Source of the DNA: JAUVKA01 sp964465145
Lineage (GTDB): Bacteria; Bacteroidota; Bacteroidia; Bacteroidales; UBA12481
NCBI GenBank assembly: GCA_964465145.1
Contig: CAYXJR010000010.1
Span: forward strand, 1-64,000
Reading direction: 5' to 3'
DNA: 64,000 nt
Both the position numbers and the translations under genes were made by a program. Shown in pieces: positions 17,756 through 26,927 of this stretch. The stretch's first letter is position 1, and every line of letters starts with the position of its first letter. The notes below the pieces were generated by a model. It made no database searches and had not been told where the DNA came from. It saw only the letters and a program-made list of their open reading frames with translations.

Positions 17756-19249
17756 ATGAACCTATTCAAAAGAACACTTATCCCAATCAGTTTATCGATA
17801 GCCTTATCGTTAGGGACCATGGCCCAGGAGGTCCACCACCTTGATTTGGAAACAAGTATACAGGTGGCTAAACAACAGAGCAACCGTATGCTTATCCTTC
17901 AGCAGCAACTTAACGGTGCCGGATATAACCTCAAAGCTGCCACAAGTCAGTTCAAAACCCATATCGATCTGGATATGGTCATGCCTCAATATTCTGAAAC
18001 AGTCCGGCAATTTGAAGACAGTACGGGACTCTCTTTTTATAATGTAAGACAGAACCAGATGAATAGTTATCTCTCCATCAACCAGCCACTGCCGAGCGAT
18101 GGTTTTTTGTATGTTCGTACCGGGATTCAGAATTTTACAGATTTTTACGCCAACGACCGAAATGCACAATTGTCATCGAGTATAGGCCTCAGGCAGCCTA
18201 TTGAGGCCCTCTTTGGGTTTAACAACATTCAGCTCGGGTTTAAACAGGCCAAATTAAACTATGATCTTACCTTGAAACAACTGAAGAGGGCAGAGCTCGA
18301 TCTTGTTTATTTAGTCAGCCAGGCATTTTACGGCTTGCTTTCATCTTTGGAGGAAATGGAAATTGCCCGTATGAACCTAGAGCGGCAGCAAGAAGCTTAT
18401 ACTATTGCACAAAATAAATATGATGCTGGTTTGATTCGGGAGGTGGAAGCTCTCCAGATGGAGGTTGATCTCAGTGCTGCTGCAAATAATCACGAAAACG
18501 CCAAGGTAAATTATGCCTCCCAGCACAACCTGTTTAAGGAAAACCTGGGAATTCCACTGGCCGACAGTGTGATAATACAAAATGAGCTGGATTACTCTCC
18601 GGTGATAATAGATGTTGAAAAAGCAGTTGATCTGGCCTTGTCTAACCGGTTAGAGCTGCGTGAGAATGAGATCAGGATCGAACTTCAGGAAATGACAGTA
18701 AAAAGGCAAAAGGCAGCAGGCTTGATAAGTGGTGACATTCTGTTGAATTATAATTTCATAGGGGTTGATAAGAGCGACCGGGGCATCCCTATCGGGACAA
18801 CTTTTGACAATACCTGGCAGAACCTGATAGATAGGCCTGGTAGTTTTGGAGTTGGCTTAACCGCCAGCATTCCAATTCTCGACTGGGGAGAAAACCGTGC
18901 CAGGGTGCGCTCAGCCCAAGCCGTTTTGAAGCAGAATCAATTGCAGCTCGACGGAGACAAGGTAACTATTGAGCGGGAGATACGCACTCTGGTCGACCAG
19001 GTACACAATAATCTCAGCGGACTTGAAATGATGGAGAAGAGCGTAGTTGTTGCCGAGAAGAGTTTCAATATTTCCCGCCAGCGTTACGCTAATGGAGAAA
19101 TAGATAGCCAGGCTATGGCATTGGAACGCGACCGCCTAAACCAAACCTATACCAGCCGGTTGAGATCCTATATAAATTATAAACTGGGCCTTTCGGATTT
19201 GATGAGAAAAACCTTTCATAATTTTGAGACCAATAAACCTGTCCTATAA
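17756..19249 (+). CDS. TolC-family outer-membrane efflux protein
   Basis: A 497-aa TolC-like channel with a signal peptide (LIPISLSIALSLGTMAQ) and two OEP repeats, each with long helical segments (LKRAELDLVYLVSQAFYGLL about 175-195; TIEREIRTLVDQVHNNLSGL about 405-425). The family SIPILDWGENRARVRSAQ motif is present near 370-390. It is the last gene of the operon, 23 bp after the ATPase, and completes a full inner-membrane to outer-membrane export path. Confidence 0.92.
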   Translation: MNLFKRTLIPISLSIALSLGTMAQEVHHLDLETSIQVAKQQSNRMLILQQQLNGAGYNLKAATSQFKTHIDLDMVMPQYSETVRQFEDSTGLSFYNVRQNQMNSYLSINQPLPSDGFLYVRTGIQNFTDFYANDRNAQLSSSIGLRQPIEALFGFNNIQLGFKQAKLNYDLTLKQLKRAELDLVYLVSQAFYGLLSSLEEMEIARMNLERQQEAYTIAQNKYDAGLIREVEALQMEVDLSAAANNHENAKVNYASQHNLFKENLGIPLADSVIIQNELDYSPVIIDVEKAVDLALSNRLELRENEIRIELQEMTVKRQKAAGLISGDILLNYNFIGVDKSDRGIPIGTTFDNTWQNLIDRPGSFGVGLTASIPILDWGENRARVRSAQAVLKQNQLQLDGDKVTIEREIRTLVDQVHNNLSGLEMMEKSVVVAEKSFNISRQRYANGEIDSQAMALERDRLNQTYTSRLRSYINYKLGLSDLMRKTFHNFETNKPVL

Positions 19250-19260
19250 AGAGCAAAAGG

Positions 19261-19461
19261 CAGAAATGTGTGTATTACGGTTTACTTTACACAGCCTATT
19301 CTGCAGCAAGCATGAACATGTGGGAGGGGGCAAAAGGTGTCTGCCCTAAAGGGTGGCATCTTCCGACCAGGAGGGAATGGGAAACTCTAATGTGTCAGAT
19401 GCAAAACAGGTTTACCAGATTGTCCTGCCAGAAGGCAAATACTTTTACCAGGCAGTTATAA
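19261..19461 (+). pseudogene. FISUMP-domain fragment
   Basis: A short remnant of a FISUMP domain (PF09603): the reading KCVYYGLLYTAYSAASMN, then KGVCPKGWHLPTRREWETLM matches the core Y-G-x-L-Y-x-W and CPxGWHLPTxxEW motifs of the intact FISUMP genes here. No signal peptide or C-terminus remains, and the frame degenerates after residue 45. The rest of the gap to 19682 holds no gene I can support. Confidence 0.75.
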
Positions 19462-19682
19462 CATGTTCACTTGGTCATAAATCCGAAAAGACCTCTTATC
19501 CTTGTACCTGAAAATTTAAATAATCTTTTTACAATCCGGAAATTCGATTCCTATATTGTGTGAATGTAAAATTGAGATGTGATTGATGGAAAAAACGGTG
19601 AAGGTTGACCGGCATTTGCAGTAAAATACTACTTTTAGATTTCATGAATAATAGACCACTGATAGCTGATAACAGGTAAACT

Positions 19683-20780
19683 ATGGGAATCAAAGTATTA
19701 GTAATAAGTGATTATAGAGAATATCACACGACAAGGCCGGAGGCAAGCATTTTTATTGGTCTTGCCGGTTTTGGTTTTCAAATTCAAATCATGACCTATA
19801 AAGAATCCAAACTTGTAGAGGAATTTGAAGCTGCAGGAATTGAAGTAATAGATTTTCATCCCGAGAAGAAATTGGACAAATCAGAAATACGCAGAATAAG
19901 AGATGCAATCATTAAAGAAAAGATAGATATTGTTCATTTATTTAACAGTAAAGCAATTATCAACGGAATACAAGCAGCAAAAGGCTTGCCTGTTAAAGTG
20001 GTGTTGTACAGGGGTTACGCAGGTAATATTCACTGGTACGATCCTACTGCATATTTTAAATTCTTACATCCCAGAGTTGATATGATCTTTTGCAACTCAA
20101 AGGGTGTAGAGGAAGTAATTCAAAGACAATTATTTTTCGACAAAAGAAAAACCATTACAATCAATAAAGGGCATAATCTTGAATGGTATAAAGAATATGA
20201 TCCGTATAATATTCGGGAAGAATTAGGTATACCCTCAAATGCTTTTCTTTTAATTAGCGTTAGCTATAATCGGAAAATGAAGGGCATTATTTACCTTCTT
20301 AAGGCTATTAATCTTTTACCAAAAGACTTACCGATACATTTATTATTAGTCGGCACTGACATGGATAACAAGGAGAGCTTGGATGAAGTAAATCAAGGAG
20401 ATCGGAAAGACAAAGTACATTTTATGGGATTTAGAAAGGATGTATTAAAGATAGTTTCCGGATGTGATGTTTTTGTCCTGCCATCTATCTATGGAGAGTC
20501 TATAACCAAAGCTGTTATTGAAGCCATGTCGCTTGGAATAGCACCAATTATCACCGATATTCCCGGAAATATTGAGCTGGTCATAAATGAAGAAAGTGGA
20601 CTAATCACTGAGTCTAAAAATAGTAAAGCGTTGAGTGAAGCAATTTTAAGGTTATATGAAGATAGGAAATTTTGCAAAGAACTTGGTGAAAATGCCAAAT
20701 TAAGAATAGAAAACCATTTAAATTACAAGCAAACCATTCTCAAAACGAAAAAACTTTACGAAGATCTTTTATCAAAATAG
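19683..20780 (+). CDS. GT4-family glycosyltransferase
   Basis: A 365-aa cytoplasmic glycosyltransferase of the GT-B fold, GT4-like. The N-terminal half starts MGIKVLVISDYREY and has IVHLFNSKAIINGI. The C-terminal nucleotide-sugar half has LISVSYNRKMKGIIYLLKAI, VHFMGFRKDV, and the EX7E-type segment GESITKAVIEAMSLGIAPII, followed by a NIELVINEESGLI segment typical of the family. Donor and acceptor are unknown. It stands alone, with no other polysaccharide gene nearby; its richer AT content and isolation fit an acquired or stranded gene. Start ATG is the first in frame. Confidence 0.88.
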   Translation: MGIKVLVISDYREYHTTRPEASIFIGLAGFGFQIQIMTYKESKLVEEFEAAGIEVIDFHPEKKLDKSEIRRIRDAIIKEKIDIVHLFNSKAIINGIQAAKGLPVKVVLYRGYAGNIHWYDPTAYFKFLHPRVDMIFCNSKGVEEVIQRQLFFDKRKTITINKGHNLEWYKEYDPYNIREELGIPSNAFLLISVSYNRKMKGIIYLLKAINLLPKDLPIHLLLVGTDMDNKESLDEVNQGDRKDKVHFMGFRKDVLKIVSGCDVFVLPSIYGESITKAVIEAMSLGIAPIITDIPGNIELVINEESGLITESKNSKALSEAILRLYEDRKFCKELGENAKLRIENHLNYKQTILKTKKLYEDLLSK

Positions 20781-20878
20781 AACGTCTTATAACAAAAAAT
20801 AAACTTCATTAAAACCGGTGATTATGAGGGCTAATTGGGGTAGTAATATTACTCCGGTTATGAAGATTTTAATCAGGT

Positions 20879-22189
20879 TTATATATCCAAAAAGTAAAGT
20901 TTCTTGCCCCTTTCACCGAAATCAGGTTGATGTAAGAAGAAAATTCGATTGTTGTATACGCTAATGTGATCTATATGCTTGAATTTTTGTATCGGAATAG
21001 TTTCAAGCTCACCGCCTGTTCTGGGATCAATTTCTATTAAATAAGACTGCTGAATATTAAGAAATTCGAGGGAAAATCTATTTGAAATTTTGTCGTGATG
21101 AACACGACCTGTAAAATCCTTGCTTAAGTATATTTGAATTTCTGACCGCCAAAGTAATTCCGCATTCATCTTAAAGCAGTGTACTGCCTGATAATCAAAA
21201 TCAAAGAGCAATACCGAATCTTTCAATTGGAACATGCTTGACTGAATAGGCCTGTAATCAGTGTTTATGCGGTTTTGCAACAGTGCAATTCTGGCATTGA
21301 TTATCCTCAGTTCTCCAGATTCTATATTTCCTCTACTAATTTTACCCACGAATTCCCTTCTGACTTGTTTGTCAATGCTTGCAACAGCTTTCTCCTTTTG
21401 ATCGTTGCCCACTCGATAAAAAATTTCTTGCTGACCCGTTTCGGAGTCACAAACATAATAGTCATGGTACTGACCTTTTTCTGACTTATCGACGCCAATA
21501 AAATATTGATTATTCAGAGCCTGAATAGGTTTGACCATTTCTTCAAAAAAACCGGCATCGCATACATCTGTTAAAGAGATTGTATCATTCGTAATGCTGA
21601 GCAGATAGGCCCTATCTTTTGTAATAGCGTATACCTCACCTAGGCAGTCCTGGTAGATTTCCTGAAATGAAGGAATAGGTATGGATTCAAGGATTTTTCC
21701 AGAGAGTGTTCCCAGAAAAATTTCTCTTTTTAGAGGGTTTTGGTTCTTGTATCCCAGTCCGATAAATCGATCGTTTTTCACCACATAATCAATTATTGCA
21801 TATGGCTCATCCGCAAATAGTTTTGTTGCCAAACCTGGCGTAGAAACCACAACCTCATCCAACAAAAAGGGATTAACCCGGAGGGTCAATGAAACAGTTT
21901 TACCCTCGAAGTATTTTTGGTATAGTTCCTTGTTTTCAACTATTAAGGAGTCTACAAAATAACCGATATGACGAATGCTTAATACAATTGGAAACTCAGA
22001 GAGCATCAAACTAAACTCCCCCTTTTCATCGCTGATACTGCCTTTACCAGATTTTGCATCAACAATAGTAACTCCAGCTAATGGATCCCGGGTTTTTTCA
22101 TCAATAATAAAACCAGAAAGCATATTTTGAGCATACCCTCCTAGTCCAATTAACAGAGTAAACACAAACACTAAAAATCTGTATCGCAT
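20879..22189 (-). CDS. CarboxypepD_reg plus propeller-like protein, type A
   Basis: A 436-aa member of the local family (see 10347-11621). Signal peptide MRYRFLVFVFTLLIGLGGYAQ, CarboxypepD_reg domain about 23-105 (LSGFIIDEKTRDPLAGVTIV, KGEFSLMLSEFPIVL), a short linker DEVVVSTPG and then a beta-rich region to the end, closing with IFFLHQPDFGERGKKLYFLD. Monocistronic by position. Its upstream 100 bp is nearly identical to the DNA upstream of the FISUMP gene at 42.3 kb. Role unknown. Confidence 0.8.
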   Translation of the reverse strand: MRYRFLVFVFTLLIGLGGYAQNMLSGFIIDEKTRDPLAGVTIVDAKSGKGSISDEKGEFSLMLSEFPIVLSIRHIGYFVDSLIVENKELYQKYFEGKTVSLTLRVNPFLLDEVVVSTPGLATKLFADEPYAIIDYVVKNDRFIGLGYKNQNPLKREIFLGTLSGKILESIPIPSFQEIYQDCLGEVYAITKDRAYLLSITNDTISLTDVCDAGFFEEMVKPIQALNNQYFIGVDKSEKGQYHDYYVCDSETGQQEIFYRVGNDQKEKAVASIDKQVRREFVGKISRGNIESGELRIINARIALLQNRINTDYRPIQSSMFQLKDSVLLFDFDYQAVHCFKMNAELLWRSEIQIYLSKDFTGRVHHDKISNRFSLEFLNIQQSYLIEIDPRTGGELETIPIQKFKHIDHISVYNNRIFFLHQPDFGERGKKLYFLDI

Positions 22190-22205
22190 AGTGTTAATAA
22201 TAAGT

Positions 22206-22310
22206 TGGGGGAGACAACTATAAAAGTAAAGATTATTTTTAAGAAGACAATACTTCCTTTCAAAATAAGGCTTGAGTATAAGTATGAGTAATAAGTTTTA
22301 GGGTTATGAG
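22206..22310 (-). promoter_or_regulatory. C-rich promoter, copy 1 of a duplicated upstream region
   Basis: On the minus strand, TTG (22250-22248), 19-nt spacer, TACTTTTA (22228-22221) and then a TTGTCTCCCCC start region. The block around it (22206-22310) is nearly identical to 42336-42450, including the shared core AAGAAGACAATACTTCCTTT. The two copies precede unrelated genes, which points to promoter duplication or recombination. Confidence 0.65.
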
Positions 22311-22373
22311 TGAGTAAAGAGTAATATGGGATTTTTTAAACTTTGCTGAGCCCTAGTGCTGAAAATATGGTAG

Positions 22374-22393
22374 GGACGTAGCATGCTACGTCC
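22374..22393. repeat. 20-bp perfect palindrome
   Basis: GGACGTAGCATGCTACGTCC reads the same on both strands. Related GACGCATATG follows 20 bp later. Similar GACGTAGCATGCTACGTC units are dispersed intergenic repeats in several phyla (recalled, not searched). The rest of the 22190-22543 gap holds the promoter block before it and the phased operators after it. Confidence 0.6.
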
Positions 22394-22456
22394 AAAATAT
22401 TGCAGAGACGCATATGTGGGAACATAGTATTATGCCCAAAAACTAATATTTTATAC

Positions 22457-22537
22457 TTGGATATTAGCCAAATAAGTTAAATTGTTGTATTGGATATTAG
22501 CCAATTTTATTGTAAATTTGCATTGGTAATTAGCCAA
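22457..22537 (+). promoter_or_regulatory. Three 33-bp-phased operators over the promoter of the DUF4143 ATPase
   Basis: TTGGATATTAGCCAA occurs at 22457-22471 and 22490-22504, and the variant TTGGTAATTAGCCAA at 22523-22537. Starts are exactly 33 bp apart, and each unit is an interrupted palindrome (TTGG-N7-CCAA). The promoter is interleaved: TTG (22490-22492, inside unit 2), 20-nt spacer, TAAATTTG (22513-22520). Unit 3 covers the predicted transcript start and ends 6 bp before ATG 22544. This is a strong layout for repression, probably autoregulation or control by an unlinked factor. Confidence 0.75.
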
Positions 22538-22543
22538 ATTGTA

Positions 22544-23866
22544 ATGAAAAGATCAATATATTCAACTTTATGCGAATGGAAAACGGATTCTGGACGGAAG
22601 CCACTTTTGCTGCGCGGAGCCAGGCAGACTGGCAAGACATATATTGTAATTGAATTTGGGAAGAAAGAGTTCACTGATCTTATCGTTCTTAATTTTGAAA
22701 GGAATCCTGAGTACAGAGATATTTTCACCAGCCTTGATCCTTCTGAAATTAACCAGAGGATTAGTTTGTTTACCGGAAAGGCTCCAAAACCAGGCAAGAC
22801 TTTGTTGTTTCTGGATGAAATACAGGAATGCCCTGCAGCTATCATGGCGTTGAGGTATTTTTTTGAGGAGTTACCAGAATTACATGTTATTGGGGCAGGT
22901 TCATTGCTGGAATTTGCATTATTATCTGAAAATTTCAGGATGCCGATTGGAAGGATTCAATATTTACACCTTTATCCGCTCTCATTTAACGAGTTTCTTC
23001 ATGCCGTTAAAGAACATGAATTAAGTTCCTATATCTCTTGCCTAGAAAACGTTGTGAATCTGCCCGAAGGCCTTCACGATAAACTAAATGACTATTTAAG
23101 GAAATATTTTGTAATTGGTGGGATGCCAGCTGTCGTGTGTGAGTATGCAGCTAATAGAGATATACTTAGATGCAAAAAAATCCAACAATCGATACTGGAT
23201 ACATATATGGACGATTTTGCTAAATATGCCAGAAAGTCCAAACATAAATACCTGAAAAAAGTATTCTATTCAATCCCCGAAATGGTAGGGCAGAAGTTTG
23301 TTTATTCCCATGTTGATCCTGAAATAAAGTCAAGAGATTTAAAAGATGCACTGGAATTACTTGAAACTGCCGGTATTGTCCACCGTGTCAGGCAAACCAG
23401 TGGAGCCGGGATTCCCCTGTCGGCAGGATTTCATGAGTCATTTTATAAAGTAATCTTCCTGGATGTGGGGCTTTTTCACGCAATAAGCGGCATCTATTCC
23501 GAAGTAATCAGGGAAAAAGACCTTACCGCTATTTTTAAAGGAGCAGTTGCTGAACAGTATGCGGGTCAGGAACTCATTGCCTGCCAAACACCCTTTACGA
23601 AAATATCATTGTACTATTGGGCAAGAAAAGCTAAAAACAGCAGCGCTGAAGTAGATTATTTAATTGAACATCAAGGCAGAATCATCCCTTTGGAGATAAA
23701 ATCCGGCCCAACTGGGCATATGAGAAGTATGAAGATGTTTATAGAAAAATATCATAGTCCGATAGGAGTTAAGATATCACAGGCCCGTTTTGATAAAGGG
23801 GATAAAGTTTTATCCCTGCCATTGTATGCTATAGATGGATTTCTTAATGGAAAGGCGATTCAGTAA
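22544..23866 (+). CDS. AAA ATPase with DUF4143 domain
   Basis: A 440-aa ATPase of the AAA_14/DUF4143 family, common in Bacteroidota mobile and accessory regions. Walker A GARQTGKT (25-32), Walker B LLFLDEIQ (about 88-95), sensor GSLLEF (about 117-122), then a DUF4143 region with the nuclease-like C-terminal strand SSAEVDYLIEHQGRIIPLEIKSG (a PD-(D/E)xK-like layout, D then E-x-K). I chose ATG 22544 because the promoter and operators occupy the DNA before it. Exact function is unknown; these proteins are often grouped with defence or toxin-antitoxin genes. Its stop is 20 bp from the end of a convergent propeller fragment, across a run of ten C. Confidence 0.85.
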   Translation: MKRSIYSTLCEWKTDSGRKPLLLRGARQTGKTYIVIEFGKKEFTDLIVLNFERNPEYRDIFTSLDPSEINQRISLFTGKAPKPGKTLLFLDEIQECPAAIMALRYFFEELPELHVIGAGSLLEFALLSENFRMPIGRIQYLHLYPLSFNEFLHAVKEHELSSYISCLENVVNLPEGLHDKLNDYLRKYFVIGGMPAVVCEYAANRDILRCKKIQQSILDTYMDDFAKYARKSKHKYLKKVFYSIPEMVGQKFVYSHVDPEIKSRDLKDALELLETAGIVHRVRQTSGAGIPLSAGFHESFYKVIFLDVGLFHAISGIYSEVIREKDLTAIFKGAVAEQYAGQELIACQTPFTKISLYYWARKAKNSSAEVDYLIEHQGRIIPLEIKSGPTGHMRSMKMFIEKYHSPIGVKISQARFDKGDKVLSLPLYAIDGFLNGKAIQ

Positions 23867-23886
23867 AAAGCTTCAGCCCCCCCCCC

Positions 23887-24141
23887 TTACTTCATCTCAA
23901 TGACTGCCAGCACCGGATTCGATTCAAGAGTAACATCTCTTTGGTTTTTGAAGCCGGAATCTTCAATCTCGATAAGGCCTTTGTCTAGAGATTCATTGAA
24001 GATATCGTTTTCAAAAAGAGCCAGGTAGATATCAGTAGAGATATTACTTACAAATTTGCCCGAATCGTCAGTTGTAGTGCTGTGCATAAATAGTTGAGTT
24101 AATGGGTCTGGTTCAACATCGCCACCTTTGTTTTGAATCAA
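23887..24141 (-). pseudogene. 6-bladed propeller, C-terminal fragment
   Basis: Only about the last 80 residues of a propeller protein remain: DDSGKFVSNISTDIYLALFE and the family closure TLESNPVLAVIEMK, compare EEDNPVLVFYTF in the intact gene at 7958. There is no start, signal peptide or blade 1-5. It faces the DUF4143 ATPase gene tail to tail, with a C10 homopolymer (23877-23886) between them. Confidence 0.75.
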
Positions 24142-24253
24142 TAATTGCTGAAAATTCCATAATTTTGATTTTAAAAGTTAATAATGGTTACGGGAACTAA
24201 AACTTTTACCAGGCCTTTAAGCCTAAAATTCTAATTGGTTCTCAGTAACTTAG

Positions 24254-24325
24254 AAAGGGAATGAGGACTAATACGCGGGATAGGTCTCTAGCCTAGAAAG
24301 CGGGTAAGTTCACCTCATTCCTTTT
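24254..24325. repeat. Long-loop inverted repeat, possible structured element
   Basis: AAAGGGAATGAGG (24254-24266) pairs with CCTCATTCCTTTT (24313-24325) at 12 of 13 positions across a 46-nt loop that itself holds TAGG/CCTA. It lies upstream of the propeller fragment (minus strand) and downstream of the DUF4249 gene. A second GC-rich patch with CTGGCG/CGCCAG follows at about 24385-24415. No known riboswitch or RNA family is recognisable. Confidence 0.4.
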
Positions 24326-24442
24326 CAATTTTACATCATTATTGTTTAATCTGCTAATCTAAAAGAAGGCGGGGATCTGGTGGCGAGCTGGCGGTGCAAC
24401 AAAAGGGATCGCCAGGCGAGCTTCCCAACAACCAGCTGGTCC

Positions 24443-25438
24443 TCACCATCTTTCAAACAATAATTGTCGTGTTATAGATCCTAGAGCCAGGGAGTCTAAG
24501 GACCTTTGATCCAGGGTAATCCCAGACAACTCTGACTTATTGTAGGCTGCAAAAAGACCCAAACCGTTAACGATGTTAGTGAGCATATTCTCAAACAGAT
24601 CCGTTCCATAATGTAGAGATGAGTAATATTCATAGTATGCCGGGTCAATAAATCTTTTAATAATCTGAATGTTGAGAAAACGTCTACCGGTAACTTCAGG
24701 ATTATCCTTAATTTTTCCGCTTATCATTGGAAAAAACCACCCCGCATCAAAAAATAGCGTATCAGTTTTACCTCCTCTTAGTCCTTGTAAACCATACTTT
24801 CTGATATATGACACTTTTTGCGGTTCCCATCTTCCATGAATTTCTTCTTCAATATTGATAATCACTGAGAATTCCTGAGCATAAACTTTCGATCTACTGA
24901 TTATAGCTTCGGGTGGCTTCGCTTGATAAAGGTTTAGGGTAGCATCAGACCTAAGGTTTACTGACAATTTCGGAGTAGGGGGAATAAGGGCCTTAGCAAA
25001 TACTGATGAATTATTTTCCGGAAGGAAGATCGTTAAATAGTAATATACCAACCGGCCTTCAGATGAGCTAATAAGCTGCATCTCCTGATTTGTATAAAAC
25101 CAGTTTGGTGAGGATGCAAAAAATCCCTCATCCTTAGAACCCAGGTTTTCCTTATGGAGCTGGGTTCGTTCAATTACATACCCATCCTCCGAACGTAATT
25201 CAAGAAAGACAGTTGCATCTGTATAATATAAGGAGTCAGGAATTTTAGCGCAATCCTCCGGCCGGCTGTCGCAAATGAAGCTCTTCAGTATTTTAACCTT
25301 GTGGATGCTGTCTTGTGGACATAGAACCCCATAAACTATTGGAGTTGATTCGGCAGGAACTATTAAGTCCAGTTCATTGCTACATGCTAAAACAAATAGT
25401 AGCAGCCCCACAACTATCAATCGAATCAATTTACTCAT
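24443..25438 (-). CDS. DUF4249-family lipoprotein
   Basis: A 331-aa lipoprotein. ATG 25438 gives the signal MSKLIRLIVVGLLLFVLAC (Cys 19); a longer upstream reading overlaps the promoter. The DUF4249 pattern is visible: PIVYGVLCPQDSIHKVKILKSF near 30-50, the DATVFLEL strand, a KALIPPTPKL linker and a late NGLGLFAAYNKSEL segment. DUF4249 proteins usually accompany TonB-dependent receptors in Bacteroidota; none is present here. Two more members are at 39802 and 51435. Substrate unknown. Confidence 0.82.
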   Translation of the reverse strand: MSKLIRLIVVGLLLFVLACSNELDLIVPAESTPIVYGVLCPQDSIHKVKILKSFICDSRPEDCAKIPDSLYYTDATVFLELRSEDGYVIERTQLHKENLGSKDEGFFASSPNWFYTNQEMQLISSSEGRLVYYYLTIFLPENNSSVFAKALIPPTPKLSVNLRSDATLNLYQAKPPEAIISRSKVYAQEFSVIINIEEEIHGRWEPQKVSYIRKYGLQGLRGGKTDTLFFDAGWFFPMISGKIKDNPEVTGRRFLNIQIIKRFIDPAYYEYYSSLHYGTDLFENMLTNIVNGLGLFAAYNKSELSGITLDQRSLDSLALGSITRQLLFERW

Positions 25439-25457
25439 TGAGATAAAAGGTTTACAG

Positions 25458-25501
25458 GGGGGGACTATCAAAAATAGTAAAATTAAATCATATTAAAACA
25501 A
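25458..25501 (-). promoter_or_regulatory. C-rich promoter of the DUF4249 gene
   Basis: On the minus strand, TTG (25501-25499), 22-nt spacer, TATTTTTG (25476-25469; exact TAnnTTTG), then ATAGTCCCCCCC. It shares the C-rich start of the other surface-protein promoters. Confidence 0.6.
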
Positions 25502-25637
25502 GTTGGTATTCCATTTGAAGGGCTAAGTTTGTGTTTTATAAAACACCCGAAGTCCTCAATTAATTCCTACCTTTACATTAATAGTGACCCCCACTATAAA
25601 TACTTATATAAATCACGACCTATAATCTTATTTCCTT

Positions 25638-26694
25638 ATGAATTTATTCAGTTCATTAAAAATTACCTGCCTTATTGGAATCCTCTCTCTGGCAAATTTG
25701 TCATCATGCAATCAAACCAATGATAATGTGAAACAAAAAGATGAGATTCATCTCAGCATGGATCCTCAGCATCTGCCTTCTTTCAGTCAGTTATCGGGAA
25801 TTGCCAAATCACTTAGAATTATTCCACTTTAGTGTTGATGGAAAGTTCCTGAACACTATCGGAAAGCAAGGCAGGGGACCGGAAGAGTATACTGATCTTT
25901 GGGAACTCACTGTATTTGAAGACTCTCAGATTATTTATGCCGGAACACAGAGATCAAGGAATATCTATAAGTACTCCTTTGATGGTGAATTTCTTGGAGT
26001 GATTAAATATGACAAGAGTTTCTCAAGCCCCAAGGTCCTGAGTCCTGAGAGGATTGCATATACCACGTATTCTGAGTATGAAGTAAAAATTATTGACATC
26101 CCCGCCCAGGACACCCAGTCGTATATTTCGTTCACTCCACAAAGCAGGTCGGATTTACCTCAATTTTCCGGCTGCCCTCATTCAGGCTACTATTACTCGG
26201 CATTAGGACGGGATACGATCTGGCGGATCGACGCGGATTCCATGAGGCCGGCTCTTATCTGTGATTTTGGAACAGGGCATATCTCATCACAAGAATACTT
26301 TGGTGCTGTTGAAAAAATGGAGCCTTATCCGCCTGGCAGGTTATCGATAGGAGGTGGAGTTCTCCATGGTTCAGGGTACTATCATTTCGGGTTGCTCAGA
26401 GATGATCTGCAGAATGATTATACCTATGCGATTGTTATAGTAAATGAAAAGACACTGGATACCTGGCATTTCAAGGGGGAGAGCGACGACATCCTTTTCT
26501 CCGAATCTGCTCGCTTCAGTACGATCGCAAAAAGTGGAGAATGGGTATCAGTTGTAAGCCCCGTTGACCTGGTTGAAGCCCTGCCAAAAATCCAACAAAA
26601 CACAGCCTTTAAATACCCGGATGACCTGGTCGACCAGATTGGTGCAATGACAATAGATGATAATCCTGTACTGGTACTGTATGAATTGAAGTGA
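25638..26694 (+). pseudogene. 6-bladed propeller lipoprotein with internal deletion and frameshift
   Basis: The 5' part encodes a lipoprotein start (ATG 25638; signal to LSSC) and the family segment AKSLRIIPL, then meets TAG at 25830. The other frame continues at once with FSVDGKFLNTIGKQGRGPEEYTDL and the rest of the propeller to DDNPVLVLYELK. Compared with the intact gene at 7958, about 33 residues (the IPL-to-FD part of blade 1) are missing and the frame is shifted. The break is near 25825-25832. The 3' end is convergent with the PIN toxin gene, 233 bp away; the gap carries 8-bp GATC-type periodic repeats (26702-26750). Confidence 0.85.
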
Positions 26695-26927
26695 CTTCTG
26701 GGAGATCAGGAGATCGGGGGATCAGTTGATCTGTAGATTAGTAGATTAGTCATCTTTTGATTGTTTGATTCAGTTTGATATCGTTCTATTATTTCCGTTA
26801 TTTGTTTTTACTCAGCCTATTGAGTTATTTTACTCAGTATATTGAGTTAATTATAATCTATCTGATTGATAACAAGAATCTTTCGTGGGAAGAATTTTTG
26901 AAAATTAAGCCTCTTGATCTTTTTTAA

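Noticed and set aside
22457..22537. Three evenly spaced 15-bp repeats as a mini-CRISPR
   Set aside because: Repeats are too short, sit on a promoter and end at a start codon; an operator array explains them better.
23877..23886. Ten-C homopolymer as a phase-variation switch
   Set aside because: It lies between two convergent stop codons, not in a coding region or promoter.
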